A stretch of 64,000 bases of DNA from the NCBI GenBank assembly GCA_963819975.1, contig CAWFYE010000002.1, positions 434,001-498,000 of the forward strand. Reading direction: 5' to 3'. The stretch's first letter is position 1. Every line of letters starts with the position of its first letter. Position numbers and translations under genes: made by a program. This DNA comes from Palsa-1392 sp963819975 (GTDB lineage: Bacteria; Verrucomicrobiota; Verrucomicrobiia; Chthoniobacterales; UBA10450). The notes below the pieces were generated by a model that was given only the letters and a program-made list of their open reading frames with translations, ran no database searches and had not been told where the DNA came from. Positions 1 to 8,374 of the stretch are shown here, one piece after another.

Positions 1-1835
1 TCCATCTGGCTGTTGCGCAGACTGTCGTCGCCGATCGTGGCCGCCCATTGCACCGCGGCCGAGGGATCGGACGACCTGATCCGATTCGCAAACGCGCTTA
101 CCGCCTGATCGCGCGAAGGGCCGTCGGATAAATTTCCGAGCCAGCTCGCGGCCGCCTCCGGGTCATTCCCGGCCCAGCGATTGACCAGGTTTTCGAAAAT
201 CTGCCCACGCGTTTTGCCTTCGGGGAAGGAAGCCGCCCAACTCCCGGCTGCCTGCGGATCGCTCGCCGCCCATTGCGCGACGATGGAGATGGCGGCGGTC
301 GTCTGGGTTTCGCCTGAGAGGCGGGTCAGCATTTGCGCGGCGCGCTGCGGATCGTTTTCCGCGACCGAGGAAATAATGTTAGGCAGAACGGAATTGCGCG
401 CCGCCGGGTCGGATAAACTTTGCCCCCAGGCAAAGGCGGCTTGGGGATCGTTTTGCGCCCACTGGCGCGAAATAGTGTCGAGCAGATTTTGCCGCGTCTC
501 ACCACTCGTGGTGCGCAGCGCAAATTCCGCAGCGCTCGCCGGATCTGACTCGCTCCACTGCGTTACGATCGGGTTGAGCGCGTTTTGCCGGGTCGCGCCG
601 TCGGGAAGTTTTTGCGCCCAGCTCAAGGCGGTTTGCACATCGGCGGTCGCGAGCTGGCGGGCGATCGATCTCACGGCGTCCTCCTGCATTTTGCCGGCCG
701 GCAAGGCGGCTACATAATCGGCGGCGGCATTCGGATCGCTTTGCGCCCAGCTCGAAAGAACATTTTGAATCGCGCGGTTTTTGCCTTCGCCAGGCGGCAA
801 CGCCTGGGTCCAGGCGAGCGCGGCCGTCGGATCGTTCTGCGCCCATTGCCGCGCGACGCTGCCGGTCGCGCGATCGCGCGTCGGGCCGGGGGGCAGGCCG
901 ACGATCATCGTAGCGGCTTCCTGCGGATCCTTATTTGCCCAGGCGGCAAGGACGGTCTGGAGCGCATTGTCGCGACTTTGGCTCGGCGCCAGGCCACTCG
1001 CCCAAGCAAAGGCGGCCTGCGCATCCTGGCTTGCCCAGGTCGAGGCGACGACCTGGACGGCGTTGTCGTGGCCGGATCCGGGCGGCAACTGCGCGGCCCG
1101 CTGCGCCGCCGTGACCGGATCGCTGCCCGCCCAGCGCGAAAAAATCGGCCAGTAAAAATTCTGTCGATTTTGTCCGGAAGGGGGCAGAGTTTGGAGCATG
1201 GCGAGGGCAGCCTCGGGATTCGTTTCAGCGAGAGAAGAAACGACCGACTGCAAGGCGCGATCGCGGTCCTGCCCGGGCGGCATTTGCAGGACCCAGGCAT
1301 TCGCGGCCGTCGCGTCTTTTTCCGCCCATGAGCGGACGGCAGCCGCGACCATCAACCTGCGATCGGAAGCGGTTCCGTTGGTCTGTGCATAGGCGAGTGC
1401 TGCCTGGGGTTCGCCTTCCGCCCAACGCGCCACCAGCATGCTAAGATAGATCGATTTCTCACGTTGATTGGGCAGGGCCTGGAAGGCATCGATCACCGGG
1501 CGGACCTTTTTCGGATCGATCCCGTCGATCAATTTGCTCGCCTCGAGATAGCTGTGGCGATCGGAAGGGCGACCCATGGCGTTCTTCAAGCCGGCAATGA
1601 TCGTTTCGAGCGACGCCGGACCGGAGCCGCGCCCGCTCGAGTTCTTGCGGGACGGGGTGGGGGTAAAACTCGTGACGAGCCGAACCGGCGCCTGGTCTAG
1701 GCCTAACGAATCGACTTCATCCGCGATGGAAGCGGCGAGGTCAGGAGGACGGGGCAGGGTGTAACGACCGATGGCGATTCCGGCGAGGAAAGCGGCTACG
1801 ACGACGAGGAGGGTGCGAAGAGCAAAGCGCGACAC
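1..1835 (-). CDS. WA-x-DP repeat protein, C-terminus beyond window
   Basis: This frame is open for 611 codons from a GTG at 1833-1835 to the window edge, so the gene is cut at its 3' end. An in-frame TGA lies at 1854-1856, and no better start or clear ribosome binding site is visible. The N-terminus has a short positive segment and a hydrophobic stretch (about residues 7-23), consistent with a membrane anchor or uncleaved signal. The rest is a long series of about 35-residue helical repeats, each with a WA-x-x-DP-x-A-A core followed by L-P-x-G-x-x-R. By eye there are more than a dozen copies. The repeat resembles TPR-like alpha-solenoids that I associate with Verrucomicrobiota. It is probably a periplasmic or envelope scaffold, with no enzymatic motif seen. 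Its function is unknown. Confidence 0.75.
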   Translation of the reverse strand, partial: MSRFALRTLLVVVAAFLAGIAIGRYTLPRPPDLAASIADEVDSLGLDQAPVRLVTSFTPTPSRKNSSGRGSGPASLETIIAGLKNAMGRPSDRHSYLEASKLIDGIDPKKVRPVIDAFQALPNQREKSIYLSMLVARWAEGEPQAALAYAQTNGTASDRRLMVAAAVRSWAEKDATAANAWVLQMPPGQDRDRALQSVVSSLAETNPEAALAMLQTLPPSGQNRQNFYWPIFSRWAGSDPVTAAQRAAQLPPGSGHDNAVQVVASTWASQDAQAAFAWASGLAPSQSRDNALQTVLAAWANKDPQEAATMIVGLPPGPTRDRATGSVARQWAQNDPTAALAWTQALPPGEGKNRAIQNVLSSWAQSDPNAAADYVAALPAGKMQEDAVRSIARQLATADVQTALSWAQKLPDGATRQNALNPIVTQWSESDPASAAEFALRTTSGETRQNLLDTISRQWAQNDPQAAFAWGQSLSDPAARNSVLPNIISSVAENDPQRAAQMLTRLSGETQTTAAISIVAQWAASDPQAAGSWAASFPEGKTRGQIFENLVNRWAGNDPEAAASWLGNLSDGPSRDQAVSAFANRIRSSDPSAAVQWAATIGDDSLRNSQM

Positions 1836-1924
1836 GACGGGAAATAATAGAACTCAAAAAGAAAATCTCCTCTACAAAATGGAGCCGTTTCGGCGGGGCG
1901 AAACTCCGTCGCACCGTGAAGTTG

Positions 1925-3907
1925 CTACAGAATCTTTACCGGGCACTCGGGTAATGCCTTGAGAAAGGCGCGCCCATAGGTCTTGGTCACGATCCGGTTG
2001 TCGAGCACGACGATAATGCCGCTGTCGCGCTTCGTCCGAATCAGTCGCCCGACACCCTGGCGGAATTTGAGGATCGCTTCCGGGAGCGAGTACTCGGTGA
2101 AGGCATCGCCACCGCGCTCCTGAATGAGCTCGAGCTTGGCTTCGGTCAGCGGATGATCGGGGACCGCGAAAGGGAGGCGCGTGATGATGACATTGGAAAG
2201 CGCTTCGCCCGGCACATCCACGCCCATCCAAAAACTGTCGGTCCCGAAAAGCACGCTCCGCGGCGTGTTCTTGAACTGATCGAGGAGCTGGCTGCGCGGT
2301 GCGCCTTTCCCCTGGACGAGCAGGTTCATTTTTTGCCTAACGAAGAAGGATTCCATCTCCTCAGCCAGTTCCTGCATCGTGCGGTAGCTCGTGAAAAGGA
2401 CAAAGGCGCGCCCGTCGGTGTCTTCGACAAAACGCGCCACCCATTCGGCGAGCGCGGCGCCGTAGCCCTGGTCGCGCGGGTCCGGCATTTTCCGGACGAC
2501 GAAGACCTTCATTTGCCTTTCGAAATCAAACGGGCTTCCGAGCTGTAATGGCTCGGCTTCGTCCGCGCCGATCCGGCGCCGAAAATAAAGCAGGTCGGGC
2601 CGGCCAACGGCGAGGGTGGCACTCGTCATCACGCTGCTGCACTCGTCGCGGAAAAGCATCCGCCGCAAGACCGGGGCGATGTCGATCGGAGCCGCGTTGA
2701 GGGTGATGTTTTGCGCCGCTTTTCCCGTGCGCTCGATCCAGTAAACATATTCCTCCGCACTCTGTTGGAGGAAGATTGAGATCCCTTCCCGCGCGTCGGC
2801 GATGCGCCGTCCGAGCTCGGTCAACTCGGCTTTGAGAAATTCGTCCTCCGTCTTGCGCACCACCTCGATGATGCGGGCCTGCAACGCGGCGAGACGCCCG
2901 GTAATCTGGTCGTCGACAAAATCCGCTTCGCGCACCCGGTATTCGCGGCCCTTTTTGAAGTTCGCCCGTTCATCGATCGCGTCGAAAAATCGGTCAGCTT
3001 CTTCGACTAAGGACGCCGCCAGAGTCACGCCAGCGGCATCGCGCGTTACGGTAAAGAGCCCCCTTTTCGAGCGCGCGTTGTAGAGCCTCTGGATGGTGGC
3101 GCGCAAACCATATTGCGAAATTCCAATCCCGATCTGGCGCGAGGCGACCTGCTCGACGGTGTGCGCTTCGTCGAAAATGATGAAGTCGTTAGGGAAAAGA
3201 TAGCCTTCCTCGCGCTCCTCCTGTTCCTCTGGGCTCCCGAGGAGCATGAAAAGCAGGGTGTGATTGATCACGACCGCGTCGGCCGAGAGCAGGCGCCTCC
3301 GGGCTTGTTGAAAAAAGCAGCGCGAATTTTGCCCGCAGGTTTTGGCAGTACAGAGATGCGCTTCGCTGCAAACCTGGATCCAGACTTTCGGGTCAGGTTC
3401 GATCGGCAGATCACTCAGGGTCCCGTCGGTCGTGGTCCGTGCCCAATCGGACAGGCGCGCCAGGTCCGACTGCTCGGTCGTGTTGAAAAGCTCGTTCGCG
3501 TTTTGAATCGCGCGCTCGAGCCGGCGCGGACAAAGATAATTCTGGCGTCCCTTCATGAGCGCGGCCTCGAACTCGACCGGCAGAATCTTCTTCACGATCG
3601 GGATGTCTTTGTGCAGGAGCTGCTCCTGGAGGTTGATCGTGTGGGTCGAAATGATCGCTTTTTTCTTTTTCTCGAGCGCAAAAAGGATTGCGGGCACGAG
3701 GTAGGCGAGCGATTTGCCAACACCAGTGCCGGCTTCGACCACGAGGTGGCGCTCTTCTTCCAATGTCCGCGCGACGGCCGCGGCCATCTCTTGCTGCTGC
3801 GGCCGGTATTCGAAATTGCGTGCTTTTGCGAGCAGGCCATCGGGCGCAAAAATCGCCCGCACCCGCTCGACAAAGTCGCTCTCGAGGGAATCTTTGAGCG
3901 CAATCAT
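1925..3907 (-). CDS. dinG: DinG/XPD-family ATP-dependent DNA helicase
   Basis: A 660-residue superfamily 2 helicase of the Rad3/XPD/DinG type, which unwinds DNA 5'-3' in repair and R-loop removal. Walker A EAGTGVGKS is at about residues 58-66 and the DEAH box (FDEAH) at about 246-249. Between them are Cys126, 180, 186, 191 and 197, enough for the family's 4Fe-4S cluster. The C-terminal helicase motif includes QGVGRLIR, typical of the family. No N-terminal exonuclease domain is present, so it resembles Gram-negative DinG/YoaA. The ATG at 3905-3907 is preferred over a GTG two codons upstream, and neither has a Shine-Dalgarno. It is transcribed divergently from the permease at 4068. Length is normal for the family. 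Confidence 0.93.
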   Translation of the reverse strand: MIALKDSLESDFVERVRAIFAPDGLLAKARNFEYRPQQQEMAAAVARTLEEERHLVVEAGTGVGKSLAYLVPAILFALEKKKKAIISTHTINLQEQLLHKDIPIVKKILPVEFEAALMKGRQNYLCPRRLERAIQNANELFNTTEQSDLARLSDWARTTTDGTLSDLPIEPDPKVWIQVCSEAHLCTAKTCGQNSRCFFQQARRRLLSADAVVINHTLLFMLLGSPEEQEEREEGYLFPNDFIIFDEAHTVEQVASRQIGIGISQYGLRATIQRLYNARSKRGLFTVTRDAAGVTLAASLVEEADRFFDAIDERANFKKGREYRVREADFVDDQITGRLAALQARIIEVVRKTEDEFLKAELTELGRRIADAREGISIFLQQSAEEYVYWIERTGKAAQNITLNAAPIDIAPVLRRMLFRDECSSVMTSATLAVGRPDLLYFRRRIGADEAEPLQLGSPFDFERQMKVFVVRKMPDPRDQGYGAALAEWVARFVEDTDGRAFVLFTSYRTMQELAEEMESFFVRQKMNLLVQGKGAPRSQLLDQFKNTPRSVLFGTDSFWMGVDVPGEALSNVIITRLPFAVPDHPLTEAKLELIQERGGDAFTEYSLPEAILKFRQGVGRLIRTKRDSGIIVVLDNRIVTKTYGRAFLKALPECPVKIL

Positions 3908-3939
3908 TCCCACGAAGTTACGCGGGAAAGTCGAATATC

Positions 3940-4048
3940 GAATGCCGAAATCCGAAACAAACCCGAATGAGCAATGATCAAAATCCCAAACCTCTGGTTT
4001 CGAAGAACTCGATTTTGAGTTTCGTGCTTGTTTCGAATTTCGGGATTC
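3940..4048. repeat. Imperfect inverted repeat between divergent genes
   Basis: Arms of 23 nt at 3940-3962 and 4026-4048 are reverse complements with three mismatches. Their core is CCGAAAT-x-CGAAACAA. The element fills the divergent intergenic gap between dinG and the permease. Sequences of this CGAAATCCGAA type are, to my knowledge, dispersed in Verrucomicrobiota and Planctomycetota intergenic regions. The gap should also hold both promoters, which I could not place. Confidence 0.6.
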
Positions 4049-4067
4049 GAGTTTCGGATTTTCCCCA

Positions 4068-5219
4068 ATGAGACTTCTCGACCGCTATATCCTCCGAAAT
4101 TTCCTCCAGCCGTACGTCTATTGCGTCTTCGGTTTCCTTGCCATCTGGCTGATCTTCGACATCAGCGATAACAGTTCGATCATCTTCGATGAACGGGCGC
4201 CGTTGTGGCTCGTGGCGCAATATTATTGGACTCAGATTCCGCAGGTGCTGGTCATTCTCCTGCCCGTTTCGCTTCTCCTCGCCCTCCTTTTTTCACTCGG
4301 CCGGATGTCGCGCGCGAACGAGATTGTCTCGATGCTGACCTCGGGCGTCAGTGTCCCGCGCCTGCTCCTTCCGTTGCTGGTGATGGGGCTTTTCACCACC
4401 GGTGCCGCCTTGGCTTTGAATTATTCTCTCGCTGCCCACGCCGAACTGGCGCGCAAGAAATTCCTCGAACGGGTCTTGAGCCGGAACGGACCACGCGACG
4501 TCGTGATCAGCGGCCAGGTTTTCCGCAACCGAACCGACAACCGCACCTGGTACATCGCGCGTTTTCGGCCCGGCACGAATGAATTCAGCGGCGTGCAGGT
4601 AGTGCAGCAGGACGCGCAGGAAAATATTACCCGTAATTACATCGCGACCGAGGCCTTTTACGAGCCGGCCACGAAAACCTGGCGGCTAGAGAAGGTCAAG
4701 GTGGTGGACTACGATTCCGCCGGCAACATCACGCAGGATAAGTTGCTCGGGACCCTAACGATCCCGGGCTGGAGCGAAACGCCCTATCGCCTCGACAGCG
4801 CCAACGTCCGCCCGGATTTTCTGGGCGTCTCCGAGTTGCAGGAATATCTGCGGTATAACTCCGATTTTCCCCAGACGCTGCTGGCCCCTTTCCGCACCCA
4901 ATTGCAATACCGCTGGGCATTGCCCTGGTCTTGTTTCGTCGTCGCTTTCATGGCCGCGCCGCTCGGGATCAGCTTTTCGCGGCGCGGCATTATTGCGAGC
5001 GTGGCGCTGGCCATCGGCCTCGTTTTTACAATGAACTTCCTGACCCACCTTTTTCTCGCGCTCGGGGAAGGGGATCGTGTCTCGCCCGTCACTGCGGCCT
5101 GGGTGCCGAACCTGATCTTTTTCTTCATCGGTCTTTATCTCCTGCGGTTGCGTGCAACCAATCGCGAGACGCCCAGCTTTAATCCGGCCACGCTCTGGCG
5201 TAACTTCCGCGCGTCATGA
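4068..5219 (+). CDS. LptF/LptG-type lipopolysaccharide export permease
   Basis: A 383-residue YjgP/YjgQ family membrane protein. It opens with the family signature RYILRNFLQPY, followed by a first membrane helix at about residues 13-30, two more at about 55-75 and 100-120, a periplasmic beta-rich domain at about 125-270, and three C-terminal helices. This six-helix plus jellyroll layout is that of the LptF/LptG subunits, which with LptB2 extract lipopolysaccharide from the inner membrane and pass it to LptC/A. I cannot tell LptF from LptG, and no second copy or LptB/C lies nearby. The stop overlaps the start of the next gene (ATGA), so they are probably co-transcribed. Confidence 0.88.
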   Translation: MRLLDRYILRNFLQPYVYCVFGFLAIWLIFDISDNSSIIFDERAPLWLVAQYYWTQIPQVLVILLPVSLLLALLFSLGRMSRANEIVSMLTSGVSVPRLLLPLLVMGLFTTGAALALNYSLAAHAELARKKFLERVLSRNGPRDVVISGQVFRNRTDNRTWYIARFRPGTNEFSGVQVVQQDAQENITRNYIATEAFYEPATKTWRLEKVKVVDYDSAGNITQDKLLGTLTIPGWSETPYRLDSANVRPDFLGVSELQEYLRYNSDFPQTLLAPFRTQLQYRWALPWSCFVVAFMAAPLGISFSRRGIIASVALAIGLVFTMNFLTHLFLALGEGDRVSPVTAAWVPNLIFFFIGLYLLRLRATNRETPSFNPATLWRNFRAS

Positions 5220-5731
5220 ATCCTTTGGCAGATGAATGGTCGATCCAGCACCGTGCGGAAGCCTGCGCGGTGACGGGCAAACCGTTTGCGGCGGGTGAAA
5301 ATTTTTACACCCTTCTTTTTCGAGATGGCGAAGGCTTTCGCCGGCAGGACTTGAGCGAGGAAGCCTGGCAGCAGCGGAACGAGAATCTGCAGCCGTTTTC
5401 TTTCTGGCGCGCGCGCTTCGAACCGCCGCCAGCCGCGCCGCCCGATCCGTTGCCGAAAGAAAACGCGGAAGAGCTCTTTCGGCGCCTCGTCGCAGCGGCG
5501 GATCGCGCCAATGCCAATGCCTGTTACGTGCTGGCCGCGATGCTGGAGCGAAAAAAAATCCTCAAACAGATCCAGACCGAGAATCACGAAAATGGGCGCG
5601 TCCTGATTTACGAGCACGTCAAAACCGGCGATGTTTTTGTCGTGCCCGATCCGCAATTGCGGCTCGACGAATTGGGCGGAGTGCAGGCGGAAGTCGCGCA
5701 ACTCCTGCAAGGCAGCGGAGCGATAGCCTAA
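5216..5731 (+). CDS. Conserved hypothetical protein, 171 aa
   Basis: The start codon overlaps the permease stop by 4 bp, and the dus gene follows 5 bp later, so this sits inside an operon and is very likely real. The N-terminal half contains AEACAVTGKPFAAGE and FRRQDLSEEAW segments. The middle is rich in Pro, Ala and acidic residues, and the C-terminal half looks helical with a short beta-rich end (VLIYEHVKTGDVFVV). The single-Cys/Gly-rich N-terminus could be a degenerate zinc-ribbon-like fold, but only one Cys is seen there. No signal peptide or membrane segment is present. I recall similar uncharacterised proteins in Verrucomicrobiota and Planctomycetota. Function unknown. Confidence 0.75.
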   Translation: MNPLADEWSIQHRAEACAVTGKPFAAGENFYTLLFRDGEGFRRQDLSEEAWQQRNENLQPFSFWRARFEPPPAAPPDPLPKENAEELFRRLVAAADRANANACYVLAAMLERKKILKQIQTENHENGRVLIYEHVKTGDVFVVPDPQLRLDELGGVQAEVAQLLQGSGAIA

Positions 5732-5736
5732 CGAAT

Positions 5737-6720
5737 ATGCTGCCATGGTTCTCGAACGGAAGGTTCCCCCTCTACCTCGCTCCGATGGCGGGAGTGTCGG
5801 ATAAGATCTTTCGCCAGCTCTGCAAGGAACACGGCGCCGACGTCCTCGTGACGGAGTTCGTCTCCTCGGAAGGCGTTTTCCGGCGCAATCACCGCACCCG
5901 TGGCTATCTCGATTTCGACGCGATCGAGCGCCCGGTCGGCGTGCAGCTGTTCGGCGGAAATGCCGAGCACATGGCAGAAGCGGCGCGCCAGGTGGTCGAG
6001 TGGGTTCAGCCGGATTTTATTGATCTCAACTTTGGCTGCCCGGTCAATAAAGTGGTCGCGAAAAACGGCGGCTCGGCGCTGCTCAAGGATTGTCCGACGT
6101 TGGGCAAAGTCGCCGAGGCAGTCGTTAGGGCCGTCGCGCCTCTGCCCGTCACGGCGAAAATCCGCACCGGCTGGGACGACAAATCTATCAATGCGACCAA
6201 TGTAGCGAAACTTTTGGAGTCGTTAGGCATCGCCGCGCTTGCAGTGCACGGCCGGACTCGGGCGCAGGGCTACTCGGGCGCGGCGGATTGGGATGTGATC
6301 GCGGAGGTCGTGGCCTCCGTCTCGATTCCAGTCATCGGCAATGGCGATCTTTTTAACGCAGCCGATGTCGCCCGGCGGCGGGCCCAATCCTGCATCGCCG
6401 GCGCGATGATCGGTCGGGCTGCGATGAGCTCGCCTTGGATTTTCTCGCAGACGAAACACTATCTCACCACCGGCCAGCTCCTCCCGCCGCCCGATCCGGC
6501 GGAGAAATGGGCGTTCATCCAGCGGCACTGCGAACTGGCGGTGGCGGAATGCGGGATCGAAGACCTTGCCATGCGCTCGATGCGCGGGCGTTTGATGGCT
6601 TATTCCAAGGGCCTGCCCGGGAGCAAGCAATTGCGGGAGAAATTCCAGCGGGTCTCGACTTTGCTGGAAGTGGATGAAATCGCCCGGCTCCATCTGGCAA
6701 CCTGCCTGGAAGCGGCTTAA
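5737..6720 (+). CDS. dusB: tRNA-dihydrouridine synthase (DusB-like)
   Basis: A 327-residue FMN-dependent flavoprotein that reduces specific uridines in the tRNA D-loop to dihydrouridine using NADPH. The TIM barrel begins with YLAPMAGVSD, a Dus hallmark. The catalytic cysteine is Cys101 in DLNFGCPVNKV, and phosphate- and FMN-binding strands follow (TAKIRTGWD, VHGRTRAQGYSG, VIGNGDL, GAMIGRAA). The helical C-terminal tRNA-binding domain runs from about residue 240. Length and motifs fit DusB best among bacterial Dus types. It starts 5 bp after the hypothetical gene and precedes iron-sulfur genes, and the operon context is not functionally informative. Confidence 0.9.
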   Translation: MLPWFSNGRFPLYLAPMAGVSDKIFRQLCKEHGADVLVTEFVSSEGVFRRNHRTRGYLDFDAIERPVGVQLFGGNAEHMAEAARQVVEWVQPDFIDLNFGCPVNKVVAKNGGSALLKDCPTLGKVAEAVVRAVAPLPVTAKIRTGWDDKSINATNVAKLLESLGIAALAVHGRTRAQGYSGAADWDVIAEVVASVSIPVIGNGDLFNAADVARRRAQSCIAGAMIGRAAMSSPWIFSQTKHYLTTGQLLPPPDPAEKWAFIQRHCELAVAECGIEDLAMRSMRGRLMAYSKGLPGSKQLREKFQRVSTLLEVDEIARLHLATCLEAA

Positions 6721-6728
6721 ATTCTTCC

Positions 6729-7109
6729 GTGTCCGCAGCTCCCGCCCCTAACGGCGAAATCAAATTCAAGATCGGCAACGAACGTCTCGTCAAGGTGACG
6801 GAAAACGCTTCGCGCAAACTGACCGCGCTCTTGCAAAAACAAGGGCGGGCGCATGGCGCGTTGCGGGTCGCGGTCATCGGCGGAGGCTGTTCCGGGCTGC
6901 AGTACAAAATGGATTTGGTCGATGGCCCGGCCAACCGCGACATCATGGTCGAGTCATCGAACGTGCGTGTGGTGGTCGATCCCAAAAGCGCGCTTTTCGT
7001 GAGCGGCTCGGTCTTGGATTACAGCGACGATCTGCAAAAGGGCGGTTTCAAGGTCACGAACCCGAACGCGGTCGCGCACTGCTCCTGCGGCGAGAGTTTC
7101 TCGGCATGA
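6729..7109 (+). CDS. iscA: A-type iron-sulfur carrier (IscA/ErpA/HesB family)
   Basis: A 126-residue HesB-domain protein that receives and delivers iron-sulfur clusters. The three ligand cysteines are present: Cys54 in GGGCSGLQY and Cys118/Cys120 in HCSCGESF. The 23-residue N-terminal extension is not conserved in the family. The start is a GTG 8 bp after the dus stop, and no ATG is available in a sensible place. The stop overlaps the ATG of hscB by 4 bp, so the pair is translationally coupled, as in Isc operons. IscS, IscU, HscA and ferredoxin genes are not next to it. IscA versus ErpA cannot be separated by sequence reading alone. Confidence 0.88.
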   Translation: MSAAPAPNGEIKFKIGNERLVKVTENASRKLTALLQKQGRAHGALRVAVIGGGCSGLQYKMDLVDGPANRDIMVESSNVRVVVDPKSALFVSGSVLDYSDDLQKGGFKVTNPNAVAHCSCGESFSA

Positions 7110-7636
7110 TCGATTACTTCGCGCTCCTCGATGAGGCGCGACGGCCCTGGCTCGACTCCGAGCAGCTGAAGGAAAAATATTTCGCGCGCAATCGCGCGGC
7201 CGCGGCGGATGCGGACTTGAACGAAGCGTTTCGTGTCCTGAGCGATCCGAAGTTGCGCCTGCAACATCTCCTCACGCTCGAGGGGGCGCAGTTGACCGCG
7301 GGCCGCCCCGTCCCGCCGGCGGTGGCGGAGTTGTTTTGGAATACCGGGGCGCTGCTTCGCGAAGTCGACCGCTTGCTTTTGAAAAACAGGGAAGCGAGCA
7401 GCGCACTCTCCCGCGCCCTCTTAAGCGGCGAACGGGCGAAACTCGAGGAGAAATTGGAAAGAGTCGATCGGCAGCTAAACGCCACCTACGCGTCCGAGTT
7501 GGAGCGTTTGCGCGAGTTTGGCCCGATTCCGCCCAACCAATTGGAGAAGCTTGTCGCGCTTTACGATTCCATTTCCTATCTAACTCGCTTGCGCGAGCAG
7601 GTGACGGAGAAGCGTTACCAGCTGAACGTAGCCTAA
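7106..7636 (+). CDS. hscB: HscB-like co-chaperone with J-domain lacking HPD
   Basis: A 176-residue protein with the layout of HscB/Jac1: an N-terminal J-domain-like segment (DYFALLDEARRPWLD, then LNEAFRVLSDPKLRLQHLL) and a C-terminal three-helix bundle (about residues 70-176), which in the family binds the IscU scaffold. HscB normally stimulates HscA ATPase through a His-Pro-Asp loop between J-domain helices II and III. Here that position reads KYFARNRAAAADADLNEAF and has no HPD. No hscA is nearby. Coupling to iscA supports a role in iron-sulfur assembly, but the missing HPD suggests it may not drive an Hsp70 in the standard way. Confidence 0.8.
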   Translation: MIDYFALLDEARRPWLDSEQLKEKYFARNRAAAADADLNEAFRVLSDPKLRLQHLLTLEGAQLTAGRPVPPAVAELFWNTGALLREVDRLLLKNREASSALSRALLSGERAKLEEKLERVDRQLNATYASELERLREFGPIPPNQLEKLVALYDSISYLTRLREQVTEKRYQLNVA

Positions 7637-7653
7637 AAAAAGGAGTTTTCGGG

Positions 7654-7678
7654 TTGTGCGGGGATGGTTTTCGCACAA
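7654..7678. promoter_or_regulatory. Perfect 7-bp inverted repeat upstream of lexA
   Basis: TTGTGCG at 7654-7660 and CGCACAA at 7672-7678 are perfect reverse complements separated by 11 nt, between hscB and the preferred lexA start. It could be an operator or a small hairpin at the 5' end of the lexA transcript. The sequence does not match the LexA box proposed at imuA. Confidence 0.35.
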
Positions 7679-7680
7679 TA

Positions 7681-7694
7681 TGTTCACATGCTCA
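7681..7694. promoter_or_regulatory. Candidate LexA autoregulatory site
   Basis: TGTTC-ACAT-GCTCA matches 8 of 10 defined positions of TGTTC-N4-GAACA, the operator I recall for Verrucomicrobiota LexA. It overlaps the preferred lexA start codon at 7688, which would let LexA block its own initiation. The right half-site is weak. Confidence 0.35.
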
Positions 7695-8305
7695 CTCCTG
7701 GGCAAAAGAACGTCCTGCAATTCATCCAGGCGGAACAACGGACTAAAGGACTCACCCCGAGCACGCGCGAGATTCAGGAACACTTCGGGTTCGCGAGCCA
7801 GACATCCGTCATGCAGTATATCACCGCCTTGGAGCGGAAAGGCTTTTTGCAACGCCACGCGCGGAAAGCGCGCGCTCTGATCACGTCCGCACCGCACAGT
7901 CGGGTGGTCGATATTCCGATCTACGGCGAAATCCCGGCGGGCATGGCCACGCTCGCCGAACAAAACATTGAGGGGCACGTCGCGCTTGATCTCGAATCGT
8001 TGAACGCCTCTCGCAGTGCCCGCACTTTCGCCCTGCGAGTGCGGGGCGATTCGATGATCGGGGCCCACATTCTCGATGGCGATATCGTTATCTTGGAAGA
8101 CCGGCAAACGGCGAAAAACGGTGACATCGTGGCGGCGTTGATCGATGGCGAGACGACCCTGAAACGCTACGTCACCGAGCGCGGGCGGCCCTATCTGAAA
8201 GCTGAGAACCCACGGTTTCCGGATCTGATTCCGGCGCGGGAGTTGCGGATCCAAGGGGTAATGACGTCGCTGGTGCGGAAGCAATCGCCGAGCGGTAGTT
8301 CGTAG
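7688..8305 (+). CDS. lexA: LexA SOS repressor
   Basis: A 205-residue LexA. The N-terminal winged helix (TPSTREIQEHFGF, TSVMQYITALERKG) binds operators. The C-terminal S24 peptidase has the cleavage site Ala84-Gly85 in EIPAGM, the catalytic Ser122 in GDSM and Lys159 in TTLKRY, so RecA-stimulated self-cleavage should work. The ATG at 7688 aligns with the start of E. coli LexA. An in-frame ATG at 7664 would add eight residues and has an AGGAG 18 nt upstream, so it remains possible. It precedes imuA, an expected SOS target. The stop falls in a short hairpin at 8302-8328. Confidence 0.93.
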   Translation: MLTPGQKNVLQFIQAEQRTKGLTPSTREIQEHFGFASQTSVMQYITALERKGFLQRHARKARALITSAPHSRVVDIPIYGEIPAGMATLAEQNIEGHVALDLESLNASRSARTFALRVRGDSMIGAHILDGDIVILEDRQTAKNGDIVAALIDGETTLKRYVTERGRPYLKAENPRFPDLIPARELRIQGVMTSLVRKQSPSGSS

Positions 8306-8328
8306 TAAGGGCAAGATGCCTGCACTAC
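8302..8328. repeat. Short hairpin, REP-like, possible lexA terminator
   Basis: GTAGT at 8302-8306 pairs with ACTAC at 8324-8328, with an inner GGCA/TGCC pairing. No T-run follows, so intrinsic termination is uncertain. Elements with a GCAAGATGCCTGC core resemble dispersed repeats in this phylum (recalled, not searched). Confidence 0.4.
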
Positions 8329-8333
8329 AATAA

Positions 8334-8347
8334 TGTCCACTTGAACA
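8334..8347. promoter_or_regulatory. LexA box upstream of imuA
   Basis: TGTCC-ACTT-GAACA lies 27 nt before the imuA ATG. It is a 9/10 match to the palindrome TGTTC-N4-GAACA that I recall as the Verrucomicrobiota LexA operator. Its position between lexA and imuA, a classical SOS mutagenesis gene, supports LexA control of the imuA-imuB remnant. Confidence 0.6.
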
Positions 8348-8374
8348 TATATCTCGCTGCGTCATGCTATTGGC

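Noticed and set aside
1..1835. Plus-strand open frames with repeated WQ/AAC segments, or a CRISPR-like repeat array
   Set aside because: They are shadows of the minus-strand repeat protein; the repetition is protein-level, with no identical DNA repeats or spacers.
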